DNA of 64,000 bases from Pantoea rodasii (GTDB lineage Bacteria; Pseudomonadota; Gammaproteobacteria; Enterobacterales; Enterobacteriaceae). The stretch lies in contig NZ_MLFP01000086.1 in the NCBI RefSeq assembly GCF_002095465.1, positions 558,001-622,000 on the forward strand, given 5' to 3'. How positions within the stretch are numbered: position 1 is the stretch's first letter; every line of letters begins with the position of its first letter. The notes under the pieces are model-generated. The model saw only the letters and a program-made list of their open reading frames with translations, did not search any database and was not told where the DNA came from. Made by a program: the position numbers and the translations under genes. Shown piece after piece: positions 40,072-49,373 of this stretch.

Positions 40072-42099
40072 TTAAACGCGGGCAGGATGCTTAGCCAGCC
40101 AATGCCCGAGCTGTTCTGCGGGCATTGGTTTTGCATAATAATAACCCTGACGCCCATCAACACCGTTGGACATCACGAATTTTTCTTCGGCTTTGGTTTC
40201 AATACCTTCAGCAATCACCTGCAGCTCAAGGGCTTTGGCCACAGCCACAATGGCACGCACAAGCGACTGAGCTACCGGCTGTTTGTTGATATTGCGCACG
40301 AAGCTTTGATCCAGCTTGATGGCATTAATTGGCACGCGAGCAAGTTGGGAAAGAGAGGAGTAGCCTGTACCAAAATCATCGAGATGAACCTGAGCGCCCA
40401 GTTCCTGAAACTGTTTCATCAGCGTCAGTGCACCGGCTTCGTTCTCAATCAGACAGCTCTCGGTTAACTCGATATCAATAGGGCAATCAGTGAGGCCGGC
40501 CTCGCTTAGCGCCTGCTTCAGATCGGTGTAAATGCTCTGATCAATCAGCTGCTTGGCGGAAACATTCACCGCCACGCGCAGGTAAATACCCTCGCTGCGC
40601 CACTGAACAATTTGTTGTAGCACATTGAGCATCACCCAGCGGCCTAGCGGAACAATCAGGCCAGACTCTTCGGCGTACGAGATGAAATCGCCGGGTGGTA
40701 CCAGACCGCGTTCTGGAGAGTTCCAGCGCACCAGCGCTTCAGCACTGCGCACTTCGCCATCGCGATCCACTTTGGGCTGGTAATAGACCACCAGCTGCTC
40801 CAGCTCCAACGCTTTACGTAGGTTGGTGTCGAGCCAAAGATATTCAAAAACGCGCTGATTCATCTCGTTGGCGAATACACAGAATTTACCGCGCCCATTC
40901 TCTTTGGCGTGATACATCGCCGTATCGGCGTTACGAATCAGACTTTCGCGGTCTTCGCCATGAAGCGGGGCGAGGGCGATACCAATCGAGCAGCCGCTGT
41001 AGACCTCGATCAGGCCCACGCGGAACGGCTGACGCAGGCGTTCCAGAATGCGCGATGCCATGGCCTCCAGCGCCGCCTGGCTGGTGTGCTCCGCCAGTAC
41101 CACGAACTCATCACCGCCGAGACGCGCCAGCGTCTGGTCTTTGCCCAGGCAACTGAGAATCGCCAGCGACACGGCTTGCAGCAGTTGGTCGCCGAACATA
41201 TGGCCGTAAGCGTCGTTGACCTTCTTAAAATTGTCTAAATCGAGGTAAACCACGCCGGTTTGACTGCCATTGGCCAGTTCCAGTGCCAGACTAATCTGTT
41301 GATGGATAGCGTTGCGGTTGGGTAAACCCGTCACCGTGTCGGTATTGGCAAGCACGCGCAGGCGTTCCTGAGCGCGTCGTTCTTCTGTGATGTCGGTTCC
41401 AGAACAGATGAGGAAAATTTCATTTTTCCCGCTACCGCTGTGAACAAACTTATTACGAAACAGAAACAGTCGTTGACCTTTTTTGGTTTTGATCCAGCGT
41501 TCTACTTCGTAGGAGTGACCATCCCGGAAGAAGCCTGAGATGTTACGTCGCGAAGCCTGCGCTTCCTGTTTGGTCATAAACAGTTGAAACACGTTACGTC
41601 CGATCACTTCCTGTTCTTTCAGGCCGGTATACTCTTCGCTTAAGCGGTTGAATCGCTGGATATTGCCTCGCTGATCGAGGATCACAATCACCGAGTTGGC
41701 TTCCGAAACCACTTGTTCCGCAAAGGACAAACCCAGGGTTAAATCGCGCGCCACAGAGGAAGTATCGCCCCATGCGGAAGAGGTGCCAGCCCAGGTTGAC
41801 TGGTTCACTTTGCGGCCGACAAAATGCATGGGAACGGGCGATCCGTGCAGGGAGAGCGTCAGGTTGATACTGGACGTAATAACCGTCATCGCACGCAGCA
41901 AACTTGCCTGTGCGGGAGTCAGTGGGACCGCCAAATTGGTATTGGCATTCTCATCTTCGGCAAAATGCAAAGCATCGCTATCTGAAGTTAAACGCCAATG
42001 AGGGCTGGTTGTGCCAAACAAGGTGTATAGCAACGTTTGCCCTTGTTCATCGGTCATGGAAACTTCCTCCGGGGAAATGCTGAGCAGGCGGTATCTCAT
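40072..42099 (-). CDS. rpfR: RpfR/PdeR, DSF-sensing PAS-GGDEF-EAL cyclic-di-GMP enzyme
   Basis: Predicted receptor joining the DSF signal to cyclic-di-GMP. From the N-terminus: a region of about 120 residues that in RpfR proteins binds RpfF, a PAS domain (about 128-235, VILDQRGNIQRFNRLSEEYTG), a GGDEF domain with intact GGDEF (about 328-332), and an EAL domain with intact EAL (about 454-456) plus DDFGTGYSSL and the later ExGVE-like AEGIETKAEE. Both enzymatic motifs look competent. E. coli Gmr/PdeR is the position and domain equivalent, without an rpfF neighbour. I start at ATG 42099; a TTG at 42120 next to AGGAGG is possible. Confidence 0.88.
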   Translation of the reverse strand: MRYRLLSISPEEVSMTDEQGQTLLYTLFGTTSPHWRLTSDSDALHFAEDENANTNLAVPLTPAQASLLRAMTVITSSINLTLSLHGSPVPMHFVGRKVNQSTWAGTSSAWGDTSSVARDLTLGLSFAEQVVSEANSVIVILDQRGNIQRFNRLSEEYTGLKEQEVIGRNVFQLFMTKQEAQASRRNISGFFRDGHSYEVERWIKTKKGQRLFLFRNKFVHSGSGKNEIFLICSGTDITEERRAQERLRVLANTDTVTGLPNRNAIHQQISLALELANGSQTGVVYLDLDNFKKVNDAYGHMFGDQLLQAVSLAILSCLGKDQTLARLGGDEFVVLAEHTSQAALEAMASRILERLRQPFRVGLIEVYSGCSIGIALAPLHGEDRESLIRNADTAMYHAKENGRGKFCVFANEMNQRVFEYLWLDTNLRKALELEQLVVYYQPKVDRDGEVRSAEALVRWNSPERGLVPPGDFISYAEESGLIVPLGRWVMLNVLQQIVQWRSEGIYLRVAVNVSAKQLIDQSIYTDLKQALSEAGLTDCPIDIELTESCLIENEAGALTLMKQFQELGAQVHLDDFGTGYSSLSQLARVPINAIKLDQSFVRNINKQPVAQSLVRAIVAVAKALELQVIAEGIETKAEEKFVMSNGVDGRQGYYYAKPMPAEQLGHWLAKHPARV

Positions 42100-42181
42100 T
42101 ATTTTAGCAACAGTATTCAACCTCCTGCGTTAGCACAAGATGCAAACCAAATATATTTTTGTTTTCACTAAAGAATGGCAC

Positions 42182-42207
42182 GAAAAAGCCCCGAAAATCG
42201 GGGCTCA
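42182..42207 (-). terminator. Terminator after the YbdD-family gene
   Basis: On the minus strand AGCCCCGA, a TTT loop and TCGGGGCT are followed by TTTTTC. Confidence 0.85.
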
Positions 42208-42213
42208 AAAAAC

Positions 42214-42510
42214 TCAGCAAGGGCACTTGCCGAGCTTGCCTGCCTGGCTGGGAAAACGCGCATCAAGGCAATATCGGTGAAACGCGCGTTCATCCATCGG
42301 CGTCTGTTCCGGATGGTGCTCACGCATATGCTTCAGATAAGTTTGATAGTCGTGCACGCCAACCATTAAGCGAAAACTTTGCTTCAATCCCTGCCAAATC
42401 CGTTGCCAGCGATTAAGAGTTTGCCCAGGCGCCTGGGTTGCGATCGGTAAGCATTGCTGAATATGCCAGGTGCCAATCGGTTTTCTCCAGCGAAGAATGG
42501 ACTCAGACAT
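42214..42510 (-). CDS. YbdD/YjiX family (DUF466) small protein
   Basis: A 98-residue protein of the family that accompanies CstA-type transporters (ybdD with cstA, yjiX with btsT in E. coli). The diagnostic C-terminal half reads MVGVHDYQTYLKHMREHHPEQTPM and ends in Cys-Pro-Cys. The N-terminal part (RWRKPIGTWHIQQCL) is longer than in E. coli YbdD. The ATG at 42510 lies eight bases inside the end of the transporter gene, showing translational coupling. It probably modulates the transporter. Confidence 0.85.
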   Translation of the reverse strand: MSESILRWRKPIGTWHIQQCLPIATQAPGQTLNRWQRIWQGLKQSFRLMVGVHDYQTYLKHMREHHPEQTPMDERAFHRYCLDARFPSQAGKLGKCPC

Positions 42511-44569
42511 TTCGTACCTCCTTACGCAGGGAAACTTCTGACTCATGGGTGGTCGGCAGATCGCTGCGCAGGGCGCGACGGATGACAAAGAACGCCGAAA
42601 TCAACATGGTCACGGCCACCAGCATAAAGAAGCCGCACAGGGCCGCGTTAATTTGATTGCTGAACACGATGGTTTGCATGTCCGCCACCGTTTTCGCCGG
42701 GGCAATGATCACGCCTTCATCCACGCCCTTGCGGAACTTGTTGGCCTGCGCGAGAAAACCAATAGAAGGTTTCTCGTGGAAAATCTTCTGCCAGCCCGCG
42801 GTCATCGAGGTGATGAACAGCCAGGCGGTGGGCAAAATCGTTACCCATGCATAACGCTGCTTCTTCATTTTGAACAGCACTACGGTGCCGAGGATCAGCG
42901 CCATCGAGGCCAGCATCTGGTTACCGATACCAAACAGCGGCCACAGGGTATTGATACCGCCCAGCGGATCGACCACGCCCTGATACACAAAGAATCCCCA
43001 ACCGGCCACCGCCACGGTAGTGCCCGCCATATTGCCTAACCATGAACGGTTGTTCGCCATGGAAGGAACCACAGTGCCGACCAGATCCTGCACCATAAAG
43101 CGACAGGCGCGAGTACCGGCATCCACCGCTGTCAAAATAAACAGTGCTTCAAACAGGATGGCAAAGTGATACCAGAACGCCATCATCACCCGACTGTTAA
43201 ACACCTCGGTAATAATATGTGCCATGCCCACGGCAAAGGTCGGCGCGCCTCCGGCACGGGAAAGTACGGTGCTTTCACCCACATCACGCGCAATGCCGCT
43301 CAGCATCTCCGGCGTAACCACGAACCCCCAGCCGTTAATCACCTGTGAGGCACTCTCCACGGTTGTACCAATCAACGCGGCAGGTGAATTCATGGCAAAG
43401 TAGACGCCTGGATCGAGCACTGAAGCACAAATCAGCGCCATGATCGCCACGAAGGATTCCATCAACATCGCGCCGTAACCAATAAAGCGAATATGACTTT
43501 CACGCTCGACCAGCTTCGGCGTGGTGCCACTGGATACCAGCGCGTGGAAACCGGAGATAGCGCCACAGGCGATAGTGATAAACAAGAATGGGAAGAGTGC
43601 GCCGGAGAACACCGGGCCGCTGCCATCAATGAATTTGGTGACAGCGGGCATTTTCAGTTCCGGCATGGCAAACAAAATCCCCACCGCCAGACCAATAATG
43701 ACGCCGATTTTCAGGAAGGTAGAGAGATAGTCGCGCGGGGCCAACAGCAGCCATACCGGCAGCGAAGAGGCCACAAAACCATAAATAACCAACACCCACG
43801 TCAGTTCAGTGCCCTTCAGCGTAAAGAGCGGCCCCCAATAGGGATCGGCAGCAACGTCGCCACCGTAGATAATCGCCGCCATCATCAGTACAAAGCCGAT
43901 AATCGACACTTCTGCGATTTTACCCGGACGCAGGTAACGCATGTAAACGCCCATAAACAAGGCAATCGGAATCGTCGCGGCAATAGTGAACAAACCCCAT
44001 GGGCTGTTGGCCAGCGCTTTGACCACCACTAACGCCAGTGCCGACAGGATGATGATCATCACGCCGAGCGCACCGAGCATGGTGACAACACCCGCAAAGG
44101 ATCCCAACTCCTGACGTGCCATTTCACCCAACGAACGACCATCACGGCGCGTGGAGATAAACAAGATGAGGAAATCCTGCACCGCACCGGCCAGCATCAC
44201 GCCGACCAGAATCCAGATGGTGCCGGGTAAGAACCCCATTTGAGCCGCCAGGATTGGCCCAACCAACGGCCCGGCACCGGCAATCGCCGCAAAATGGTGG
44301 CCAAACAGCACCCATTTATTGGTGGGCACATAATCGAGACCATCGTTGAGCCGCTCAGCGGGTGTACGACGGCGATCATCCAATTCGAAAATGCGTTCAG
44401 CGATAAACAGGCTGTAGAAGCGATAAGCAATGCTGTAGCAGGCAACGGACGCAATCACCAGCCAAACGGCGTTGACGTGTTCGCCACGGCTCAGCGCCAG
44501 CATGGCAAACGCACCTGCACCAATTAACGCCACGACGAACCAGATCAATCCGGTTTTGACGTTTTTCAT
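42503..44569 (-). CDS. cstA: CstA-family transporter (pyruvate/peptide carbon-starvation type)
   Basis: A 688-residue polytopic membrane protein with many helices and long conserved blocks: LNDGLDYVPTNKWVLFGHHFAAIAGAGPLVGPILAAQMG (about 77-115), the STRRDGRSLGE loop, APRDYLSTFLKIG, and WYHFAILFEALFILTAVDAGTR. CstA and BtsT import pyruvate and possibly peptides during nutrient limitation. I cannot decide between the CstA and BtsT paralogue from sequence alone. The accessory gene follows by overlap. In E. coli, neither gene is located here between gmr and rnb, so the pair is an insertion relative to that order. Confidence 0.85.
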   Translation of the reverse strand: MKNVKTGLIWFVVALIGAGAFAMLALSRGEHVNAVWLVIASVACYSIAYRFYSLFIAERIFELDDRRRTPAERLNDGLDYVPTNKWVLFGHHFAAIAGAGPLVGPILAAQMGFLPGTIWILVGVMLAGAVQDFLILFISTRRDGRSLGEMARQELGSFAGVVTMLGALGVMIIILSALALVVVKALANSPWGLFTIAATIPIALFMGVYMRYLRPGKIAEVSIIGFVLMMAAIIYGGDVAADPYWGPLFTLKGTELTWVLVIYGFVASSLPVWLLLAPRDYLSTFLKIGVIIGLAVGILFAMPELKMPAVTKFIDGSGPVFSGALFPFLFITIACGAISGFHALVSSGTTPKLVERESHIRFIGYGAMLMESFVAIMALICASVLDPGVYFAMNSPAALIGTTVESASQVINGWGFVVTPEMLSGIARDVGESTVLSRAGGAPTFAVGMAHIITEVFNSRVMMAFWYHFAILFEALFILTAVDAGTRACRFMVQDLVGTVVPSMANNRSWLGNMAGTTVAVAGWGFFVYQGVVDPLGGINTLWPLFGIGNQMLASMALILGTVVLFKMKKQRYAWVTILPTAWLFITSMTAGWQKIFHEKPSIGFLAQANKFRKGVDEGVIIAPAKTVADMQTIVFSNQINAALCGFFMLVAVTMLISAFFVIRRALRSDLPTTHESEVSLRKEVRNV

Positions 44570-44711
44570 GAGTTAACTCCTTGTAGAGACCGGGAAAATA
44601 AGCGATCGGATACAACAAGTTAAAAGTAATGTAATGAATTGTTAACGACAGGGAATCGGTTCAGAAGTGTGAAGCAGAAGGCAAATTTAGCGATTGAGAA
44701 AACGGGCGGGG

Positions 44712-44741
44712 AAAAATGCGGGATAACGGCTGTTATCCCGC
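44712..44741 (-). terminator. rnb terminator
   Basis: On the minus strand GCGGGATAAC and GTTATCCCGC (44718-44741) form a ten-base stem, followed by ATTTTTCCCC. Confidence 0.85.
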
Positions 44742-44753
44742 AAGATTTCATGC

Positions 44754-46689
44754 TCAGGCAGCCGGACGGGCCACTACGCTGCGTGTTTCCATGCGCACTT
44801 CGGCGATGGTGACATCAATAATATCCGTCACGCGATAAGCGACTTCACCTTTGATCTGCACGGTGCCGCTCTCTTGCGAGCACACCAGCTCATCACGCAC
44901 CGCGTGGATGAACGGTGCAGGCACAAAGGCGACAGCGCCGTTTTCCAGCAGACGTACGCGCATACCGCCGCGTGAAACGTCGATGATCTCGGCGCTGAAT
45001 TTGCGATCGGTCGCGGCGAAAGGAGAAAGGAAGCGGGCATACAGCCAGTCACCCACGTCGCGCTCTGCCATACGGTTCAAACGACGACGCTCACTCATGA
45101 TGGTAGTGAGTTCATCTTTTGGACGTTCGGCAGCTTCACCACGAACAATCGCTTTCAGCAGGCGATGGTTGATCATATCGCCCGATTTACGAATCGGTGA
45201 TGTCCAGGTGGCATAGGCGTCGAGGCCCAGACCAAAATGGGGACCTGGCTCAGTGCCGACTTCGGCAAAGCTCTGGAAGCGACGGATACGACTGTCGAGA
45301 TATTGCGTTGGCTGCGCATCAAGTTCACGACGCAGCTGACGGAAACCTTCCAGCGTGGTGATCGCCTGCGGATCGACCGTGATGCCATGACCGGCCAGCA
45401 CGCCAGCGGCCTGTTCGGCATTGGCTAAATCAAAACCGGTGTGCAGGTTGTAGACACCGAAGCCCAGCTTCTCCTGCAACACTTTTGCGGCGCAGACGTT
45501 AGCCAGAATCATCGATTCTTCAACGATACGGTTGGCAATGCGGCGCGGCTCGGAAATGATATCCAGCACTTGGCCTTTTTCACCCAGTACGAAGCGATAA
45601 TCCGGGCGATCTTTAAACACCAGGGCATGGGTTTGACGCCACTCGCTGCGCGCCAGGCACAGACGATGCAGCAGACGAATCTGTTGCGCAATGGCGTCAT
45701 TTTCTGGCTGCCAGCTGCCGCTATTCTCAAGCCAGTCTGACACTTCGTCGTATACCAGCTTGGCTTTGGATTCGATCCAGGCCGCAAAGAAGTGGGCATC
45801 GCCCGCTACGCTGCCATCTGGTGTCAGTGTCACGCGGCACGCCAGCGCAGGACGGCGCACATTGGGACGCAGCGAACAGATGTCATCAGACAGTTCGCGC
45901 GGCAGCATCGGAATATTGAAGCCCGGCAGATAGGTGGTGAAAGCACGTTTAGCGGCCAGTTTGTCCAGCTCGCTGCCTTCTGCCACATAAGCGGTCGGAT
46001 CGGCGATGGCGATCGTCAACAGCAGATTGCCGTCGGCTTGCTCTTCAACGTAGAGCGCATCATCCATATCTTCAGTGCTGGCGCTGTCGATAGTGACGAA
46101 GTTCAGCGCGGTGAGGTCCTCGCGCTGCAGCTGTTCGTCCAACATCTCGCCGAAGCCCACAGCAGGCGCTTCACGCTCCAGGTTATGGCGTGACAGCGTG
46201 ACCCACCACGGCGCGAGGTGATCGTCCGCAGTGACAATAAATTCGGTGAGTTCAGCATAGAAACCGCGATCGCCTTTCAGCGGATGACGGCGCATTTCTG
46301 CCACCGCCCAATCGCCACTCTGGAAATCGTGCGTCACATCACGCGCTGCACGGCACTGAATCGCCTCTTTCAACAGAGGATGGTCAGGCACGATGGACAG
46401 ACGATCGTCTTTCTTCTGAACGCGACCCACAAAGCGGGTCAGGAACGGCTCAATCAGGGTTTCCGGCTCGGCGCTCTCGCGATCTTTATCAGTGTGGATC
46501 ACCGCAGAAATACGGTCACCGTGCATCACTTTTTTCATCTGCGGAGGGGGAATGAAGTAGCTTTTTTGGGCATCGACTTCAAGGAAGCCAAAGCCTTTTT
46601 TCCGTGCCTTTCACAACACCTTCGGCGCGCGGGGTTTGCGCGTGAAGCTTCTCTTTCAGCTGCGCGAGCAGCGGGTTATCCTGGAACAT
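44754..46689 (-). pseudogene. rnb: Exoribonuclease II, frameshifted near the N-terminus (one-base gain)
   Basis: Processive 3'-5' single-strand RNA exonuclease. The gene begins [20 protein letters not shown] at 46689 with the first cold-shock domain. After GVVKGTEK an A6 run (fwd T6 at 46596-46601) carries one base too many and the frame ends; the continuing frame gives the rest. The rest includes the catalytic RNB domain with [12 protein letters not shown] (Asp cluster), [16 protein letters not shown], and the C-terminal S1 domain. Removing one base gives 644 residues, exactly the E. coli size. It is the only insertion among the indels in this window. Confidence 0.93.
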
Positions 46690-46768
46690 AATATATTTAG
46701 TTTCGTGGCCTAAGAGCGGTGGACAGTTTTACGCGAATCAGGGGCGCGCGGCAAGGCCAAAACAGGCT

Positions 46769-46795
46769 AAAAAGCCGCATTACGCGGCTTTTTAC
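46769..46795 (-). terminator. ydeP terminator
   Basis: AAAAAGCCGC (46769-46778) and GCGGCTTTTT (46784-46793) enclose ATTAC, between the minus-strand genes ydeP and rnb. Confidence 0.9.
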
Positions 46796-46815
46796 CTTCT
46801 GATAACGCGGATGAC

Positions 46816-49125
46816 TCAGGCGATACGTTGGGTGGTGGTAGCGGCGGTTAATGCCAGCTTGACCGGTACCGATTTAGACGTGGGTGTCCCGCTGCCATCA
46901 CCGAAACTGGATAGCGGCACCAGCGGATTAGTTTCTGGGTAATAGGCCGCGAGGTTGCCGCGTGGAATATTATAAGGAACCAGTTTGAAGCCACTGACGC
47001 GGCGCGTGCGCCCATCATTCCACAGCGTTTCAATATCCACCAACTGGCCTTCACTGAAGCCTAACGAGGCCATATCCTCAGGATGAATAAACACCACTTC
47101 GCGCTGGCCATACACACCACGATAACGGTCGTCGAGGCCGTAAATCGTGGTGTTGTACTGATCGTGCGAACGCAGGGTTTGCAGCGTGAACGGCACCGCA
47201 ACTTCATTGCCTAACTGTGGGAACAGCGAAACTGGCAAGGCCGCGGCGCTAAACTCGGCCCGTTTTGTCGGCGTATTAAACCGCAACTCTGCGGCTGCGC
47301 TACCCAGATAGAACCCGCCCGGAATATCACACTTGGTATTAAAGTCGGCAAAACCGGGGATCGTGGCTCCGATATGGTCGCGAATCACATCGTAATTGTC
47401 CGCCATGCCCAGCCAGTCAATTTTATCGCCGCCCAGAGTGGCATGAGCAATACCGGCGACAATGGCGGTTTCAGAACGCTGTGTCTCCGCCATCGGGATG
47501 CCCACACCTTCGGATGCGTGCACCATGCTGAAGGAGTCTTCAACCGTGATGTACTGATTACCGCTCGCCTGGCGATCGCGTTCGGTACGTCCCAGCGTTG
47601 GCAAGATCAAACCTTCATGGCCGGGGACTAAATGGCTGCGGTTGAGCTTGGTGCTGATGTGCACCGTCAGACCACAGTGTTGTAACGCTTCTTCAGTGAC
47701 CGGGGAATCCGGTGCAGCGGCCGCGAGGTTGCCGCCGAGGGCGATCAGCACTTTGACTTCATCACGCAGCATCGCGTTCAGGGCTTCAACGGTGTTATGG
47801 CCATGTTCGCGCGGCGGCTCAAAATCGAAGTGGGCACCCAGCGCATCGAGGAATGGCTTATTCGGCTTCTCATCGATACCCATGGTGCGGTTACCCTGCA
47901 CGTTACTGTGGCCGCGCACCGGGCACAGTCCCGCGCCTTTTTTACCCAGCTGGCCAAACAGCAGTTGCAGGTTGGTGATCTCACGCACCGTATCAACCGA
48001 GTGTTTATGCTGTGTCACACCCATCGCCCAAGTGATGATGACGCGTTCAGCACTCTGATAGATCGCGGCAGCTTCCCGAATCTGTGCTTCGCTCAGACCG
48101 GATTGACGCACGATATCGTCCCAGCGCGTGTTGTCTACGGCAGCCAGATAGCTGTCAATGCCATGGGTGTTGGCATCAATAAACGCCTGATCGAAGATCC
48201 CCGGTTCACCGGCTGCCAGACGCTCACGCTGAACTTCCAACAGAGTTTTCACCATGCCGCGAATCGCTGCCATATCACCGCCGAGATTGGGCTGGTAATA
48301 GGCAGAACTAATCGTGCCCGCCATCGATGTGACGATCTCCAGCGGTTTTTGCGGGTCGGCAAAACGTTCCAGCCCACGCTCACGCAGGGTATTAAAGGTC
48401 ACGATTTTCGCACCGTGATCGGCAGCGTGTCGCAGGCTATGCAGCATACGCGGGTGGTTGGTGCCGGGATTTTGACCGATGACGAAAATCGCATTGGCGT
48501 TGTCGAAGTCATCCAGGCGAATGGTACCTTTACCGACGCCGATACTGCGCTTCAAACCGGTACCGCTGGCTTCGTGGCACATGTTGGAGCAGTCCGGGAA
48601 ATTATTGGTGCCCATCACACGGCCGAACAGCTGGTAGAGCCATGAGGCTTCGTTACTGGCGCGACCAGAAGTGTAAAGCTCCATTTGGTCGGGATGATCC
48701 ATCGCCTTAAGATGGCGGGCAATCATCGCTAACGCATCGTCCCAACTGATCGGTTCATAGTGATCGGTGGCGTTGTTATAGCGCATCGGATGGGTCAGAC
48801 GACCCTGATATTCCAGGAAATAATCGCTCTGTTGATACAGCGTGCTGACGCTGTGCTGGGCGAAGAACTCAGGCTCCACCACGCGGCGCGTCGCTTCCCA
48901 TGTCACCGCTTTGGCACCATTTTCACAGAAGCTGAAGGTGCTTTTATTGTCATCACCCCACGCACAACCTGGGCAGTCAAAGCCGCGTGCTTTGTTCATG
49001 CGCATCAAATTACGCATGTTTTTCAGCGCGGCTTTACTATCAAGGACGAAACGGGTGGTTGCTTCCAAAGAGCCCCAGCCGCCAGCAGCAGCGCGGTAAG
49101 GCTGAATCTTACGTTTAAATTTCAT
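46816..49125 (-). CDS. ydeP: YdeP, FdhF/YdeP-family molybdopterin oxidoreductase
   Basis: A 769-residue molybdopterin-guanine-dinucleotide enzyme of the formate-dehydrogenase alpha-subunit family. In E. coli YdeP is linked to acid resistance; its substrate is unknown. A Cys-containing N-terminal segment, FDCPGCAWG (about 49-57), is followed by a molybdopterin domain with GQNPGTNHPRM and VRGHSNVQGNRT, and a C-terminal MopB domain (LLTLRSHDQYNT-like, LQTLRSHDQYNTTIYG). There is no full Fe4S4 Cys4 set. There is no fdhD neighbour in view. A divergent PTS gene lies 248 bases upstream. Confidence 0.9.
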   Translation of the reverse strand: MKFKRKIQPYRAAAGGWGSLEATTRFVLDSKAALKNMRNLMRMNKARGFDCPGCAWGDDNKSTFSFCENGAKAVTWEATRRVVEPEFFAQHSVSTLYQQSDYFLEYQGRLTHPMRYNNATDHYEPISWDDALAMIARHLKAMDHPDQMELYTSGRASNEASWLYQLFGRVMGTNNFPDCSNMCHEASGTGLKRSIGVGKGTIRLDDFDNANAIFVIGQNPGTNHPRMLHSLRHAADHGAKIVTFNTLRERGLERFADPQKPLEIVTSMAGTISSAYYQPNLGGDMAAIRGMVKTLLEVQRERLAAGEPGIFDQAFIDANTHGIDSYLAAVDNTRWDDIVRQSGLSEAQIREAAAIYQSAERVIITWAMGVTQHKHSVDTVREITNLQLLFGQLGKKGAGLCPVRGHSNVQGNRTMGIDEKPNKPFLDALGAHFDFEPPREHGHNTVEALNAMLRDEVKVLIALGGNLAAAAPDSPVTEEALQHCGLTVHISTKLNRSHLVPGHEGLILPTLGRTERDRQASGNQYITVEDSFSMVHASEGVGIPMAETQRSETAIVAGIAHATLGGDKIDWLGMADNYDVIRDHIGATIPGFADFNTKCDIPGGFYLGSAAAELRFNTPTKRAEFSAAALPVSLFPQLGNEVAVPFTLQTLRSHDQYNTTIYGLDDRYRGVYGQREVVFIHPEDMASLGFSEGQLVDIETLWNDGRTRRVSGFKLVPYNIPRGNLAAYYPETNPLVPLSSFGDGSGTPTSKSVPVKLALTAATTTQRIA

Positions 49126-49373
49126 AGTCGTTGCAGGCTTATTGTTTATGAATTGTTATCAGAATATGACTTCTATTGAGGGGAAGTGTGCGACTTGCTG
49201 CAAAAGTTGTCTAATTGATTGGTTTAATGGTGCGATAGGTGGAGTTTATCGCCCTAAAGTGGTTAGAAGCGTGATGCAGTTCAAACTTTGCTCGCTGGTG
49301 CTACCCCGCTTTGACGTGTGATTCCGATACCTGGCTAATAATTGCTCTTTCGATTGATGAAAGGGCGTGCACC

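Noticed and set aside
49126-49373. A small gene in the ydeP-PTS gap
   Set aside because: The 248 bases show no convincing start with a ribosome site; likely only divergent promoters.
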